Part shown: one piece after another, positions 49,140 through 62,365 of the stretch
Layout of the letters: the number at the start of each line of letters is the position of its first letter
Position numbering within the stretch: position 1 is the first letter of the stretch
DNA from: Pempheris klunzingeri
Lineage: Eukaryota; Chordata; Actinopteri; Acropomatiformes; Pempheridae
DNA length: 64,000 nt
Assembly: GCF_042242105.1 (NCBI RefSeq)
Contig: NC_092034.1
Location: forward strand, 919,144 to 983,143
Direction of reading: 5' to 3'
Position numbers and translations under genes: made by a program
Notes under the pieces: model-generated
Database searches by the model: none
What the model was told of the DNA's origin: nothing
Seen by the model: the letters and a program-made list of their open reading frames with translations, nothing else

Positions 49140-52100
49140 TTAATCGCTTCCACTGTCGCTGTCACTATCGTCCTCTTCCTCCTCCTCTGCTTCTTCGTCG
49201 TCATCCTCCTTCTTCTCCGTTTCCTCTACGAGTCCCGAGAAGAAGTCGTCATCGATTCCGTGGGCCTTCTTGGTGAGAGACTTCATCCGGCCGTCTTTCC
49301 TCTTCCTCTTGCGGTACTCGTTGACTGTTGTGTTGGGCAAACCGGAAATATCCCAGAACTTGATCAGCTGGTCGTGGGCGCTGCTGGCCAGCAGGCGGGA
49401 GTCCCAGGACTTGGCGAGCTCTTCGATGGGTTCGCCGACGTGCTGCCCGATGCAGCCGATGACCCGGTTGGGGAGGAGGTTGACGGCTCTAATGGAGGAC
49501 AGACAGAACTTCACTATCACATCATATTAACCTCCTGTGTGGTGGGAAACACTTGGCATCAATTATGGAGATCAAGAGCAAACTAACGGGCAACAAATAG
49601 GGCCGATCACAGTCTTTAAAAGGTGTATAGTGTCAAAAAGTTAGTGTGGACCATTAAAAAATCATCTTGGAACCACGAAGAGACATTTTTATCCCTTGTG
49701 AAACTTGGTTAAATCATTTTAAGACCAGCTTGGACCAACAAAAACCTATTTTGGACTGTTACAAAACCAGCTTTGTCCATCAGCTTGACCATTAAAAGGC
49801 CATCTTAGACAACCTTGACTAGTCAAACTAGTCTGCATAAGATAATATCAGAGCTAATATCAAAAAAGTTTGTTTAGACCTGCTCGGTCCATGTGAGGAC
49901 CAGCTTAGACCATCAGAAGAACATTTTGGATCATTCGCAGGTCGTCTTAGACTAATGACAGACCAGAGTGGACCATCCAGAGACCCTGTGAGACTTGGTT
50001 AGACCATCTAAAGACCAAGTCAGATCAACAAAGGATCACAAGAGTCCACAAGCTAGGAGCAACAGGAGACCATCAGACTCAGACCAACAAAACCTCAGTC
50101 AGGACCATAAGTCCAGCTTCAATGAGGTAAACACCATCTAGGACCAACAAAACACCCATTGGAGCCATTTTATAGCACTGAGAAACCAGTTTAGACCATT
50201 AAATGTCATCTTAAACCACTAAATATCCAGCTTGGACCACTGGATTACCACATTAGACCATCAAGAGATCATTTTATCCCTTGTAAAACTCAGCTAGACC
50301 ATTTAAAGACCAGCTTGGACCAACAGAAACCTAGTTTGGGCTTAACAAACCATTTTTTTCCGTCAAAACACCAGTTGGACCATTAAAAGGCCATCGTAGT
50401 CTGTCCAGCACCGACAAAAGCCCATCTGAGATCATCTACAGACCATCGTAGCCACTGACAGACATGCTAAAGCTGTCAAAACACCAGCTGTGACCATTAA
50501 GAGACCATTTAAGACCAAGGAAGCACCAGCCAGGACCACAGGAAGTCCACTTTGGACAGCTTAGCCTGTCTGAAGACCACCGTGGTCCATTTGAAGACCC
50601 TCAAAAGAACATTTTAGACCACCGACAAACCATCAAACCACCAGCTTTGACCATTAAGAGACTGACGTGATTCAGGTTAGGTAACAAAAAACACCTGATG
50701 CATTGGTAACCTCCACTGATTTATCCACCAAAGACATTTTTAACGGTACCGCAGCTCACCGAACGTGGCCGTCCATGGAGGCGGTGCACATGATGTTGTC
50801 GGTGATGGGGACGATGCACTCCACTGACTCGGCCTTGGTGGCGAAGCGATCGCTGGTGGCTCCAAAGCCGTTCCAGTTGAAGATGTAGATGGTTCCCTCG
50901 CTGGAGCCGCAGACCACCTTCTTGCCCCGCTTCATCAACGCCACCGAGGTCAGATCGCCGCTCTGGTACTCCGACAGCAGCTCGAACCTCCGCCTCTTGA
51001 TGTTGAAGACGCCCATGGTGCCGTCACCACTGTACCAGACCACAGCAGAGCGTTTCAGACCGTTTCAGACCAACTCTGCTGGACGATGATCACGATAAAC
51101 TTCACTTTTGTCATTATTATTATTAATACTTTACTACCTGGCAGTGAGGAGGATCCTCTTGGCCTGGTCCACCGCGATGTCACTGATGTAGTCCTCGTGA
51201 TGCTTCACATCCATGATGGCCGACCCCTTCCTCATGTCCCATACCTTCAGACACAGATCAGTAAAGTTACAGCTTCAGGACCTCCTCCACTGAAAAACTA
51301 AAAGGAAAAGTGAGTTTCACAAGGGATAAAATGGTCTGTTGATGGTCTAATGTGGTCCAAACTGCAATTTTAATGGTCCAGCTGATATTTTGATGGTCTA
51401 AACTGGTTTCTTAATACTGTAAAATTACAGAAATGGTTTTCTAATGGTCCAAGGTGGTCCTATGACCTGCCAGGCTGGACTGGAGGTCTAAACTGGTCTT
51501 TAAATAGTCTAGATGTGTTTCTCATGGTCCAAACTGGTCTTAGCTGGTTTCTTTGTGGTGCAATATCATCTTTTATGGTCCACAGTGGTATTTTGATGGT
51601 CTAAAATGGTGGATTGATGATCAGCATGTGACAGCTTCATCCAATGAAACATCATCCTGGACCTTTTACACATTATTGAAGGACACGTGTAGACCATAAA
51701 AAGACCATTTTGGACCATTGAGAAACCATCTCAGACCACCAAAACACCGTCTCAGACCAGAACACCATCTCAGTCCACCAAAACACCATCTCAGACCATG
51801 AACCATCAGCAGGGGACGTCTATCCGGGATAAACCCGGGTTTAGGATCAGGATAGCCCCGTCCGGACCTTCAGGGTGCCCTTGTCGTCCCCGGTCGCCAG
51901 GATGTTCTCGTCCACCAGCAGCAGGCTGTTGATGGGAGCCCCGTGGGCCCCTCGGATCCGGGTCACCAGCTGGCCCCGCTCCGCGTCCAGCAGGTGGACC
52001 GCCTTGTCCCGGGACACGCTGTACAGCTTCCGGCCGTCCTCGGAGAAGCGCAGCTGGCGGCAGGACTTCACGTGGTGCCCGGACGACCACAGCTCCCGGT

Positions 52101-52446
52101 TCTCCCCCTCCGTGCACGAGTAGGAGAAGGCGTACACGTCCCCGTCCACGTCCCCGCACACCAGGATGTCCCTGCTCGGGTGGAGCGCCACCGTGTTGGC
52201 GATCGCCTCCAGCCGGATGTCCTCCGGGGTGTCCCGGAGCTTCGGCCCCGTTGGCTCCTCTTCGTCCTCATCCTCACCCGGATCCGGAGCCTCTCTTGCC
52301 GCCTCTGAGTCTGAGGAGTCAGGGTCTCTGCTGGGCCCTGGAGCCTCTGTTTGCTCCGGCTCTGGAGGATCAGGAGGACCTGTCTCTGGCTCTGGTGGAT
52401 CTGTCTCCGGCTCTGCGGCATCAACGTGCTCTGTGGGCGCCGCCAT
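49140..52446 (-). CDS. wdr55: WD repeat-containing protein 55, 4 exons, 434 aa
   Basis: Nucleolar WD40 beta-propeller protein involved in rRNA production; its medaka mutant (hokecha) lacks normal thymus development. Exons: 51868-52446, 51138-51244, 50760-51029, 49140-49488; phases agree. Residues 1-75 are an acidic Pro/Glu/Asp-rich leader ([20 protein letters not shown]). The WD40 region starts at [20 protein letters not shown] and includes [114 protein letters not shown] and [20 protein letters not shown]. The tail has a basic cluster ([10 protein letters not shown]), then [14 protein letters not shown] and an acidic Asp/Ser run. Human WDR55 is 383 aa; the longer leader explains the difference. 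A minus-strand AATAAA overlaps the stop region. The start is the only ATG before the leader, in a GCCGCCATG context. Confidence 0.95.
49640..50660. repeat. Degenerate 'GACCA' word-repeat filling wdr55 intron 3
   Basis: Nearly the whole intron is built of imperfect 18-25 base phrases such as TTAGACCATCAAGAGATCAT, CTTGGACCAACAGAAACC, and GACCATTAAAAGGCCATC. GACCA or a one-base variant recurs about every 20 bases, with linkers that differ each time. It is not a simple tandem array: units are too diverged to give one period. Confidence 0.7.
51320..51800. repeat. 'TGGTC/GACCA' word-repeats in both orientations in wdr55 intron 1
   Basis: From 51320 to 51610 the plus strand carries the inverse words (GATGGTCTAATGTGGTCCAA, ATGGTCCAAGGTGGTC). 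From 51660 to 51800 it returns to the GACCA orientation (AAAAAGACCATTTTGGACCA, CTCAGACCACCAAAACACC). This is the same word family as intron 3, here forming an inverted arrangement able to pair. Confidence 0.65.
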
Positions 52447-53051
52447 GTTGTTTTGATTTTTTTCTTCTTCTTCTACGCTGAAAAAACGACAGAGTCACAG
52501 GATCCGACTGCCCCCTGCAGGAAGAAACTGTCACAACACAGAAATAAACTTTTTTATTTATTAAAAATAAATAAATAAGCAGGAAATGTAAAGTTAAATG
52601 TAAATTGAATGTTAATTAAATGTATATAAGATACAAAAATGTCATCGTTCATACAAACAATCTCTTTTAATAATAAAATATTGTAACTAATCTATAGTAT
52701 CATCATCATCCTGGTCACATCACCATCAGCCTTATTGTATAGATAGGTCAAAGATTTTAAATGACAAGAATAAAAGAAATAAATAGAATAAAATAAGTTA
52801 CATTTAAAAGATAAAGTGTTATATTTAAAATGTATATTTTTCAATGTAGATGAGGATGAGGTTGGTTAACAACAGGAATAACAATGAAAAATACATGGCA
52901 TCATATTCAATACATATAACATAACTGATGTTTTAGTTTTTAATTTCAATAAATAAAATCTAGCCGCGTCTAATAAATAAATGACGTAACAAAACGGGCT
53001 GCCGCCATTGGCCAGTTGTACTGACGCGGAAATGACATAAACACGTTAAAG
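52447..53051. promoter_or_regulatory. Head-to-head intergenic region of wdr55 and ccdc171
   Basis: The two start codons are 605 bases apart on opposite strands. Near ccdc171 the plus strand has TGACGTAA (52982-52989, CRE-like), GCCGCCATTGGCC (inverted CCAAT, YY1-like) at about 53001-53013, and GACGCGG. Near wdr55 there is a pyrimidine tract (TTTTCTTCTTCTTC) and little else. The middle is AT-rich and repeat-poor. A shared bidirectional promoter is possible, but the AT-rich middle could also separate two compact promoters. Confidence 0.5.
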
Positions 53052-54647
53052 ATGGCGTCAGATTCAAACGGCCCCAGGACGACCGTCGCTGTAAGTGTTT
53101 ATAAAAGTTCATTACGAGCTGTTTCTCATTAATGTCGTAAAATTAGGAGGTCGTAAAAACGGTGTTTTACTGGCTGAAAGTGGTTTGGAGCAAATAAAGA
53201 TGTTAATAATGGACAATCAGTGCGAAACGGTTCTTTGTTAAATTGTATATAGTATGGGAACGTAATCCCATTCACGAAAAGTATGAATTTGTTATTATAT
53301 TGTTGATTGAAAAAATTGTAGACATAAAATACAAATACTTGAAATTCTTCTTAAGTCTGGACGGCCTTCTGTTAAATTCGGCATATAATAGATCCAACAA
53401 GCAGCAGTAAATATAAATACAATCTCAGCTCCAAATTGTAGACAGTGATTAAATCCCACTCACCCCCCGACGCTTCGTACAACAAGATTATGAATCATAT
53501 AAATTGAATTATGTGGAAATCAACGATCTTGCCGAATTGAAAAGTGGATCCGTTTGATTCCTAAATAGCATTGTTTTGTTGTAAGTGGTGTATAACTCGA
53601 GTGATGGCTTGGGGAGTATTTACTAGATAGATTTGTAGATGGAGTTCGCTTTGGCTTCGTGTGTTTGAGTGCGTCTGCTGACAAGGCAACATGAGCAGCC
53701 AAGCAACCGGCCTCGGAAACTCCCTCCAGGGGGATGAGTGAGATACTAAAAGCTGTATGTCTGTAATAACCTCCAGGGTCATTAGAGTCAGCCCAGCAGC
53801 GGAGCCATGCAGACCGAACCAGCGGTGCGGAGGAGGCAGCCTGGCCGAGGTAGGCGGGTGGAGAGCGGGCAGGGCCGGGCGGAGCAGCCGGGCTCCGGGG
53901 AGGAGGTAGTAAGGTAGGACCGTCCGGATGTACAAATATACTAATGTATAACTGCTTTAAAACATAATCTAAGCGTGTTTATGTGGCTGTGTGTAAACCA
54001 ATAAAGATCAGACGCAATAAAAAATGTATATTTATTGTTTTCCATCCAATATCTGGTTATATGTGTATATATGTGTATGTTATCAGCAGCCTCAGCATGA
54101 ATACAGGTGAGTATATATGTATCTGTTGTGTTTCAGGTTGAAAGAGATCATTGACGCCATGCAGCAGGCTGGAGGGAGAGGAAGACGAGCGGGAAGGGAA
54201 GATGATGAAGAGGGAGGCCGAGGGAGGGACCGGAGCCGAGGAGATGGAGGGAGGGGGAAGCAGAGGAGGACGGCGTCCGAGGGAGGCGATGGGGGCGACG
54301 GCGAGGGGAGGCTGAGGTGGAGAGTCCAGCAGCTGGAGAAGCAGAAGCTGGAGCTGACGTCCAATCACAACCAGGAGGTGAGACCCCCCCCACCCGTCCC
54401 TCTGGTTTGATCAGACAGAGTGGAGTGTGTTACAGGCAGCGTTTCCCCTCTCAGGTGTGCGGGCTGCAGGCCGAGCTGGCCCGGCTGAGGTCGTCGGTGG
54501 AGCGAGGGGAGGCCCAGCGGGTGGAGCTCCAGTACCAGCTGACTGTGAGCCAGAGAGACGCCGACCGGGCCTCGGTGCTCACAGGTACACGAATCAAACA
54601 CGCCCTCTGAGGACTGAGCCCGTGGTCGTAGTGGTGAGACTCTACTG

Positions 54648-54692
<45 letters not shown>

Positions 54693-54864
54693 AGAGCGAG
54701 CAGCGGAGCTCCAGCAGACGGTTCAGGAGCTGCAGAAAGCTCTGGAAATAACTCGGCGGGCGAGAGAGGAGGACCAGCATGCTTTGCAGCAGGAGGTCGA
54801 GGAGCGCGACAAAGTGATTCGGAGCTTCAGCTCGGAAAGCCAGCAACTGCACCGAGTGCTGCAG

Positions 54865-54921
<57 letters not shown>

Positions 54922-55661
54922 ATAGACCTGAAGATCCTTTTGGTTTAACCACAAACAGCACACACACCAGACTACATTCACTAAAACAGGGATTTTAGAG
55001 AACAGGACACAGGAGCTGCTGGACTGCTGCTGCCTCCATCAGTCAGTTTGTGTTGGTAACAACCCCCATGTTATACAAAGGTAAAATGACTGTTTTTGAC
55101 AATGGAGTCTGGTGGCTTTGAAGAGAGAGGTATAGCCCGTTTGGTGGCTGCTGGCTGAGGTGATCTACTGGACCAGTTCCAACACTTTTACTACCTACCA
55201 GTCACTCAGACACCAGGATGTGGAAACTGAGGACCCAGGTTTAAAAACACCAGAGTGACCCTTTAAGATGAGGAAGTGAATCAGTGTGGATGAAGTCTGT
55301 TTGCTCGTCCTCCAGGATCAGGAGGAGGCTCTGGAGGAGTCGGAGAGGAGGATGGCGGAGGTGCAGAAGGAGAGAGAGAAGGAGGCAGAGGTGAACAGAC
55401 GACAGGCCGGCGATCTGAAATACCTGACGGAGAGGGAGGAGAGGAGCAGGAGAGAGAAGGAGGTGAAGAGGAGGAGGAGGAGGAGGAGGAGGAGGAGGAG
55501 GAGGGAGACAACAAAGCTGAAGAAACGGTAGCTGTGTTTCTGAATCTGTGGTCTTTCTTTCTCTCCAGCTGTCGGATCAGAGGGTGAAGTCTCTGGAGTC
55601 AAGCATCGAGGCGGAGCGAGCCGCTCACCTGGAGTCCAAGTTCAACTCTGAGATCATCCAG

Positions 55662-55707
<46 letters not shown>

Positions 55708-56403
55708 TTCTAAGGGTACAAACACCTCCCTGCTGCCCCCAGATACTTACTAGAGGATTAGTCCGCCGCTAAACGTTGTCCCAACAACATGATTCTACAT
55801 ATTTATAAACCAGTCATGCCTGTGAAGGGTATGAAGTTTATGTGATTAATTGTCTCAGAACGTTTGTGTTATTGTGTGACTTTAGAGCAAGTTTGGATCC
55901 AAGACAATATTTGTGTTCTCTTCGGTAAATGTACTGTTTTTTGAATGGAGTCTGGTGGCTTCTTTTACACACCAGATTACATTCAAATAAGGCCCAGATT
56001 TAAAAATTCTCCTTTTAATGAACCTGAGATCATGTGACCCGGCAGCTGCGTGCGCGGGATCTGGAGGCGGCGCTGGCGGCGGAGCGGTCCGGCCAGCGGG
56101 AGGCGCAGCGCGGCCTGGAGCTGCTGAGGGCTCAGTTCAGGGAGGTGGAGCGAGCTCACGGCGTGGAGAGAGAGAGGAGCGGCAGCACTGAGCGCGCTCT
56201 GGAGCGGTAACTATGGCCACTCCTCCTCATATCACGGCACCAATGATGACATGTAGCTGAGTACATTCACTAAAGTACTGCATCTACTGACTAATTCCTG
56301 GTATGTTTCGTCTATTTGTATCAGATTTTGTTGATTCGGGTTGTTTAAATGAATCTGTAAATGTAGTAGAAACATTTTTGTTTTGTTTTTTATTATACAT
56401 ATG

Positions 56404-56439
<36 letters not shown>

Positions 56440-56783
56440 GCTGCAGAAGGAGTACGAGCAGTGCAAGTCCGACCTGAGCGTTGCCTTGGAAACGGAGAGG
56501 AGGACGACCTCTGACCTCACAGAGAGGCTGCAGGAGGAGGAGAGACGGGGCGCCAACACACACACACAGCTGGAGCAGGTAACACACACACACACACTCT
56601 CACACACACACACACACACACAGTCAGTGGCATGTGGTTTGTTTTGAGTGAACTGGGCCTTTAATCGTCCCTGTTTCTTCTTCTGTGGTGTCCAGGTGGC
56701 TCAGAGGCAGCGTGACACGGAGGAGGCCTTCAGGGACTGTCTGACACACTACACACACACACTCCAGCAACACAGCGCCACAG

Positions 56784-56837
<54 letters not shown>

Positions 56838-59800
56838 CTGCTGGAAACAACTGTCACAGCTGCAAAACTTACATCACATATGTGTGTGTGAGCAGAAACT
56901 AGTCCTCCAGCAAAGGATTATGGGAATTGGAGTCCACCTGCTGAGGTCCTGCAGCTACTGAAGACGACGCTCAGCACCTGGCAACACCGACTGGAGACGA
57001 CGGACAGACAGGTGGACACACACTCTCTCTCTCACACACACACACTCTCTCACACACTCAGCTCATCATCTGTATCGGCAGGTCCAGGATCTGCTGTCTG
57101 TGTCGGAGAGACTCCATGAGGAGAACCAGACCCTCCATCAGCTGACCTCAGACCAGAGCCGACAGATGGAGGTGAGCGGCTCAGCCCATACCAGACTCCA
57201 TTGGGAAAAAAGAGGTTTTTAGCACGACTGCTTCACTATTAATCTTCACCCGTCCTGTCCAGGAGTCGCAGCAAGCGGCGGTCAGACTGGAGGAGGAAGT
57301 GACCCGCCTTCGCCAGGAGAGCTCTGATTGGTCGACGCGGAGCAGCGATCTGCAGGCCGAGCTGGAGAAAGAGAGGGAGGACAGGGAGAGGGAGAAAGAG
57401 GAGAGGAAGAGAGAGATGGAGAAAGAGAGGGAGAGGGAGAAAGAGGAGAGTGAGAGAGAGATGGAGAAAGAGAGGGAGGAGAGGACGGCAAAAGTCCAGA
57501 AGATAACTGATGACTACCAGAAAGAGTCAAAGGTGATTATATAAACTGTGTGTTCATTTCACATTTAGTCCAGGAGACATGGGCTGTATCACTCTCTTCA
57601 AAGCCACCAGACTCCATTGACAAAATCAGTCATTTGTACCAAAGGAGTTGCTGCTCTACCGCTGCCTCGACTGGTTAGTTTCTTTGTGTTTTGGTGCTAC
57701 TTCAGTGTTTTTAACTGTTAGTTTGGATCCAGCACAATATTTGTGTGACACACAACAACACAAACAAACTTACTGATCCTGGCAGCAGAGGACCAGAAAC
57801 CCCTGTGTTCTGCAAAGTTAAATTGCTGTTTTTTTCAATGGAGTCTGGTGGCAATAAAGTATATGAATACAGTGGGCCGAGATGATTTCTTTCATTCTTT
57901 CTTTCTTTCTGTCCCCCTTGTCGTCTCTGTGTGTTGTTTGACTACAGAGCAGTGTAATCTCATTATGTTGGAAACATTCAATTAAACAGTTGATGATTTT
58001 GACCAAATCCTATAAAACCACATCACACTGAGTGTGTGTGTATGTGTGTGTGTGTGTGTGTGTCAGGCCCAGCTGTCCTTCCTCTACCGGGTCTACCAGC
58101 GCCTGCTGGCCGGCTGCGTCCTCCTCGACCAGCCCCAGAGCATCCTGGGTAGTTTCACCTGGCAGGAGCTGTGTGATGTCATCAACGAACAGGTCGACCA
58201 GCTGACCTCTGACCTCCGCAAGGCCAACGACAAGGTGAACAGTGTGTGTTCAACGTTTGATGATGCGTCTTACGGTTGGCACACCCCTTGTTTAGAGAAA
58301 CTGTTCTGTCTTTCTCTTTGCTTGCTTCAAAACCACCAGACTCCATTGACAAAAGTAGTAATTTTACCACAGAGACAACAGGAGTTGATGGTCAACTGCT
58401 GCCTTGATGAAGTAGTTTGTTTGTGTTATTGTGTGAATTTGGCATTTGTAAATGGTCAGATCAGGTCTGAACTAACGTTAGTTCACCAAACGAGGCAGCG
58501 GCAGCACAGCTAACTCACGTCTTCTGTGTGTTTTTAAAATTGCCATTTTTCTCTATGGAGTCTGGTCTGATGCGGTGCAAAGTGGCAAAAATATTCTAAA
58601 TATCAGCCTCTCTCTCTCCCCCTGTAGATCGCTCTCCTGCAGAGTGTGTGTGAGAAGAAGAGCGTGTGTGTGCGGGAGCTGCAGCGTAGTCAGGAGTGTG
58701 TGTTGTCTCAGCTGGAGGAGAGTGTGAGGAGGAGGGAGGAGGCCTGGAGCAGCCAACACACACACACTGTCACACAGATGCAGAACGAGCTGCAGGTAAC
58801 TCACACACACACACACACACACTGTCACACAGCTGCAGGTAACACACACACACCCCTCAGGTGTTCGTCATAGATCTGATCTGGCGTCAGTCGTCTCCCT
58901 GCGGCGACAGAGATGCTCGGCGCTGAGTCGGCAGGAGGAGGAAGAAGAGGAGGAGGAGGAGGCTCTGGTGTGTGTGAGGATGAAAGCAGGAATCTTTCGG
59001 CTGAGCGTCCCTCCGCTCGGCTTCCCCGTGAAGTGATGAAACGTCAGAAACCGAAATCATCACTTCGCGTCCAACTTTACTGTCCCCAAGAGGAGACAAT
59101 AGGAAGCGATGAATCCACTGCACACCTCCACAGATCAGCTGTTCCACTTTGCCACAAACAATCAGTAGTTTGTAGAGCTGCAACTAATGATTTCTGATCA
59201 TTTTGTCAATGAGATTAGTTTATGAAAGGTCAGAAATCCACCATGAGGTCTTCAAATAACTTGTTTAAGCAAAGAAACAACAGCAGAAGTCGACGTATTT
59301 TCCTATAAAGCAAAGAAACCCTCTCTTTCTCTTGGCTTGCTTCATAGCCACCAAACTCCATTGACAAAAATAGGGATTTAACCTCACAGAACACAGGAGC
59401 TGCTGGTCTGCTGCTGCCTCCATTGGTTACTTTATTCATGTTATTATGTGTTACACAAGTATTGTTTTTGATTCAAAAGTCCCCAAACTCACACAATAAC
59501 ACAAACAAACTAACCAATCGAGGCGGCAGCAAATCAGCAATGCCTGTGTCCTGTGAGGTTAAATGATTGTTTTTGTCAATGGAGTCTGGTGTCTCTTCAA
59601 ACTCCCACAGTAAAACAGTAATTTTATGCAGCTGCTGGCTGAAGTGATCTACTGGACCCAACATTTTTGTACCTACCAGTCATTCAGTCATTCTGAGCTG
59701 CAAAGAGAACAAATGGTTTGAATTCACTCATCTCCAGTAGCAACAGCCGCTGAGGCTCATGGGTATTGTAGTATTTATGTCAGTCTGCTATACCAAACTT

Positions 59801-62293
59801 AATGCAAAAAACCCTGATCTGTCTTTCTCAGGTGTGTCGCTCTCAGTGTGCCTCCCTCCGTGACCACGCCTCCTCTCTGGAGCTCCGTTGCTCCTCTCTG
59901 ACCTCCGCCCTCTCCCGCGTCCGGGGCCTCCTCTCTCGCAGCCGGCGGGAGTCGGCCTCCTTCCTGTCGGCCTGCGCCCTGCTGGCCGGGGCGCTGACAC
60001 ACACTCACCGCCGCCTGCAAATGCTCTCCGCCCAGAAAACACTCCTGTCCAGGCAGTTGGCGGAGCGGGAGGTGCTGGAGGAGGAGGTGAGAAGGCTGGC
60101 CGGAGCTCTGGGAGGTGATGAGGAGGAAGAAGAGGAGGGGAGGAGGAGGAGGAGGAGGGCAGTGAGGCGGTGGAGGAGGAGCGTGTGTGTGGTGCTGGCG
60201 GTGAGGAGGTGGAGTGCACTGGCCAATCAGACGGCGGTGTTGTTTCGGGTGGAGAGGAGGGGCAGCGGCCTCGCTGTCTCAGTCTGTGGAGGGTCGACTA
60301 CGGCAACACGGAAGGGCCAAGACGCACTGAACGCAGGTAGATGGTAGTAAATGTAAAATTATGGTTTTTTTCAATGGAGTCTGGTGTGCTGACAGAACTA
60401 AGATGTCCATCATGAATACAAACCCATAAATCCACTTAAAAATAATGGGGAAAAACACTCCTTATACCTGCAGAACCTCATAGAGAATCTGTCTGTTTTT
60501 AAGTTTCCTTCAGTCCCACAGTGATCCAGTGTTAGGTGTCTGACCACTGATGGATCCACTGCAGACAGGAGCTGCTAACAGCTGATTAAGATCACTTTAA
60601 TTATGCTGATTGGCTAAGTTGGGTCACTAAAACATGCCGTCATATGTTTGGAAAATCGTTAATATTTGTAGTATTTAAAGGTGCGGCCGCTTTAGTTTTA
60701 GTGTTTATTGGATGGAAATGTTGTGTGTGTGTTCTGATTGGTGTTTAAGATAAGGATGGTGATGATGGTGGTGGTGATGAAGGTCGTGCAGGTGTGTGTG
60801 CCCGCTGGCTTCGCTCCAAACGTCTCTCCTCCACCATTCTGTCCTCCATGGCTGACCTGCAGGGGGCGCTAGCACACACAGGTAACCACACACACACACA
60901 CACATACACAAACATACACGCACCAGACAGGGGTCACATGTCTCGTTCTCACCCCCCCCAGGCTCCTCCCCTCCAGACGTGATGTCAGCGGCTCGTTCGG
61001 CTCTGTCCCGCCTCCTGGATCACCTTCTGGACCAATCAGACGCGGCGGCCGGTCCGTCCCCCCACGGCGAGGACGAGGACAGGCTGAGACTCGACCTGAG
61101 GAGACGGACACCTCCACAGCCCAGCGTGAAGGTGTCACACACACACACACACACACACACGTACACACACACACACAGTAGTAGTCATAGTTTAGTCGTA
61201 GTACTAATAGTAGTTGTAGTAATTGTTACAGCTGACCTTTGATCTTTATATATATATAAATGTGTGTGTGTGTGTGTGTGTGTTTTCTCCCATCAGGCCC
61301 TGGTGTCGACCCTCCAGCAGCACTTCCTGGTTTTCAGCCAACGGCTTCACACTGCTGAGGTGGAGAGGCGGAGCCTGAGGCTGGAGGTGGCCAATCTGAA
61401 GAGAGGCCTGAGAGAGGACACCTGCAGGACGGTGAGGCCCAACACACACACACACACACACACACACCTGTACGGTCAGCCAGGGGAGCACACACCTGAC
61501 TGTGTGTGTGTGTGTGTGCAGGTCCCGGCCCAGCGGTTCAGCAGTGTGTGTGTGGAGCTCCGTCAGGCGCTGAGCAGGGAACAGGAAGCCCAGACGCTCA
61601 TCCAGGAACAAACCGACCGGCTGCACACGCTGCAGCTCCAACTGGACACACACACCACCGAGCAGAGCGCCACGCAGCACACACTCAGCCAGACCGCACA
61701 GGTACACCGCCAATCTGACCACGCAGACATGGTAGAAAAGCTCTCCTTCTAACTGCAGAACCTCATAGAGAATCTGTCTGTTTTAAGTTTCCTTCAGTCT
61801 CTCAGTGATCCACTGACAGCTGTCTGATCATTAATGGATCCACTGCTGACAGGAGCTGCTCTCAGATCGTTCAGCTCACTTTTAATGGTGCTAATTGGCT
61901 TGTTAGTGGGGCTGTGGGCTGCGCTAACTAATGCTGTACTAACTAATGGTGTCACTCTAGTCTCTGTCTGAGGCTCAGCGGGAGGTCAGCCGCAAGGAGC
62001 GCTCGCTGAGGATTCTGGGTAAGCACCTGTCTGGGGTTCAGAGGGAGAGGAAGCAGCTGGAGGAGACGCTGCAGCGTCTGGAGGATGAGCTGAGGGACGC
62101 CACCAGGTGACGCACACACACACACACACACCAGCAAAGGTGGATTAATCCGCCACTGAAAATAGTCCCCAGCATTTCCTCCTCCTGTTTCAGAGAAAAC
62201 TTCTATGTAACTCTGAGTGTTCTGTTTCTCCCAAGACGTCAGGAGTGTCTGACCAGCAACATGAAGGCTGCAGAGACGAGCTGCAAGGAGGTG

Positions 62294-62329
<36 letters not shown>

Positions 62330-62331
62330 AA

Positions 62332-62365
<34 letters not shown>

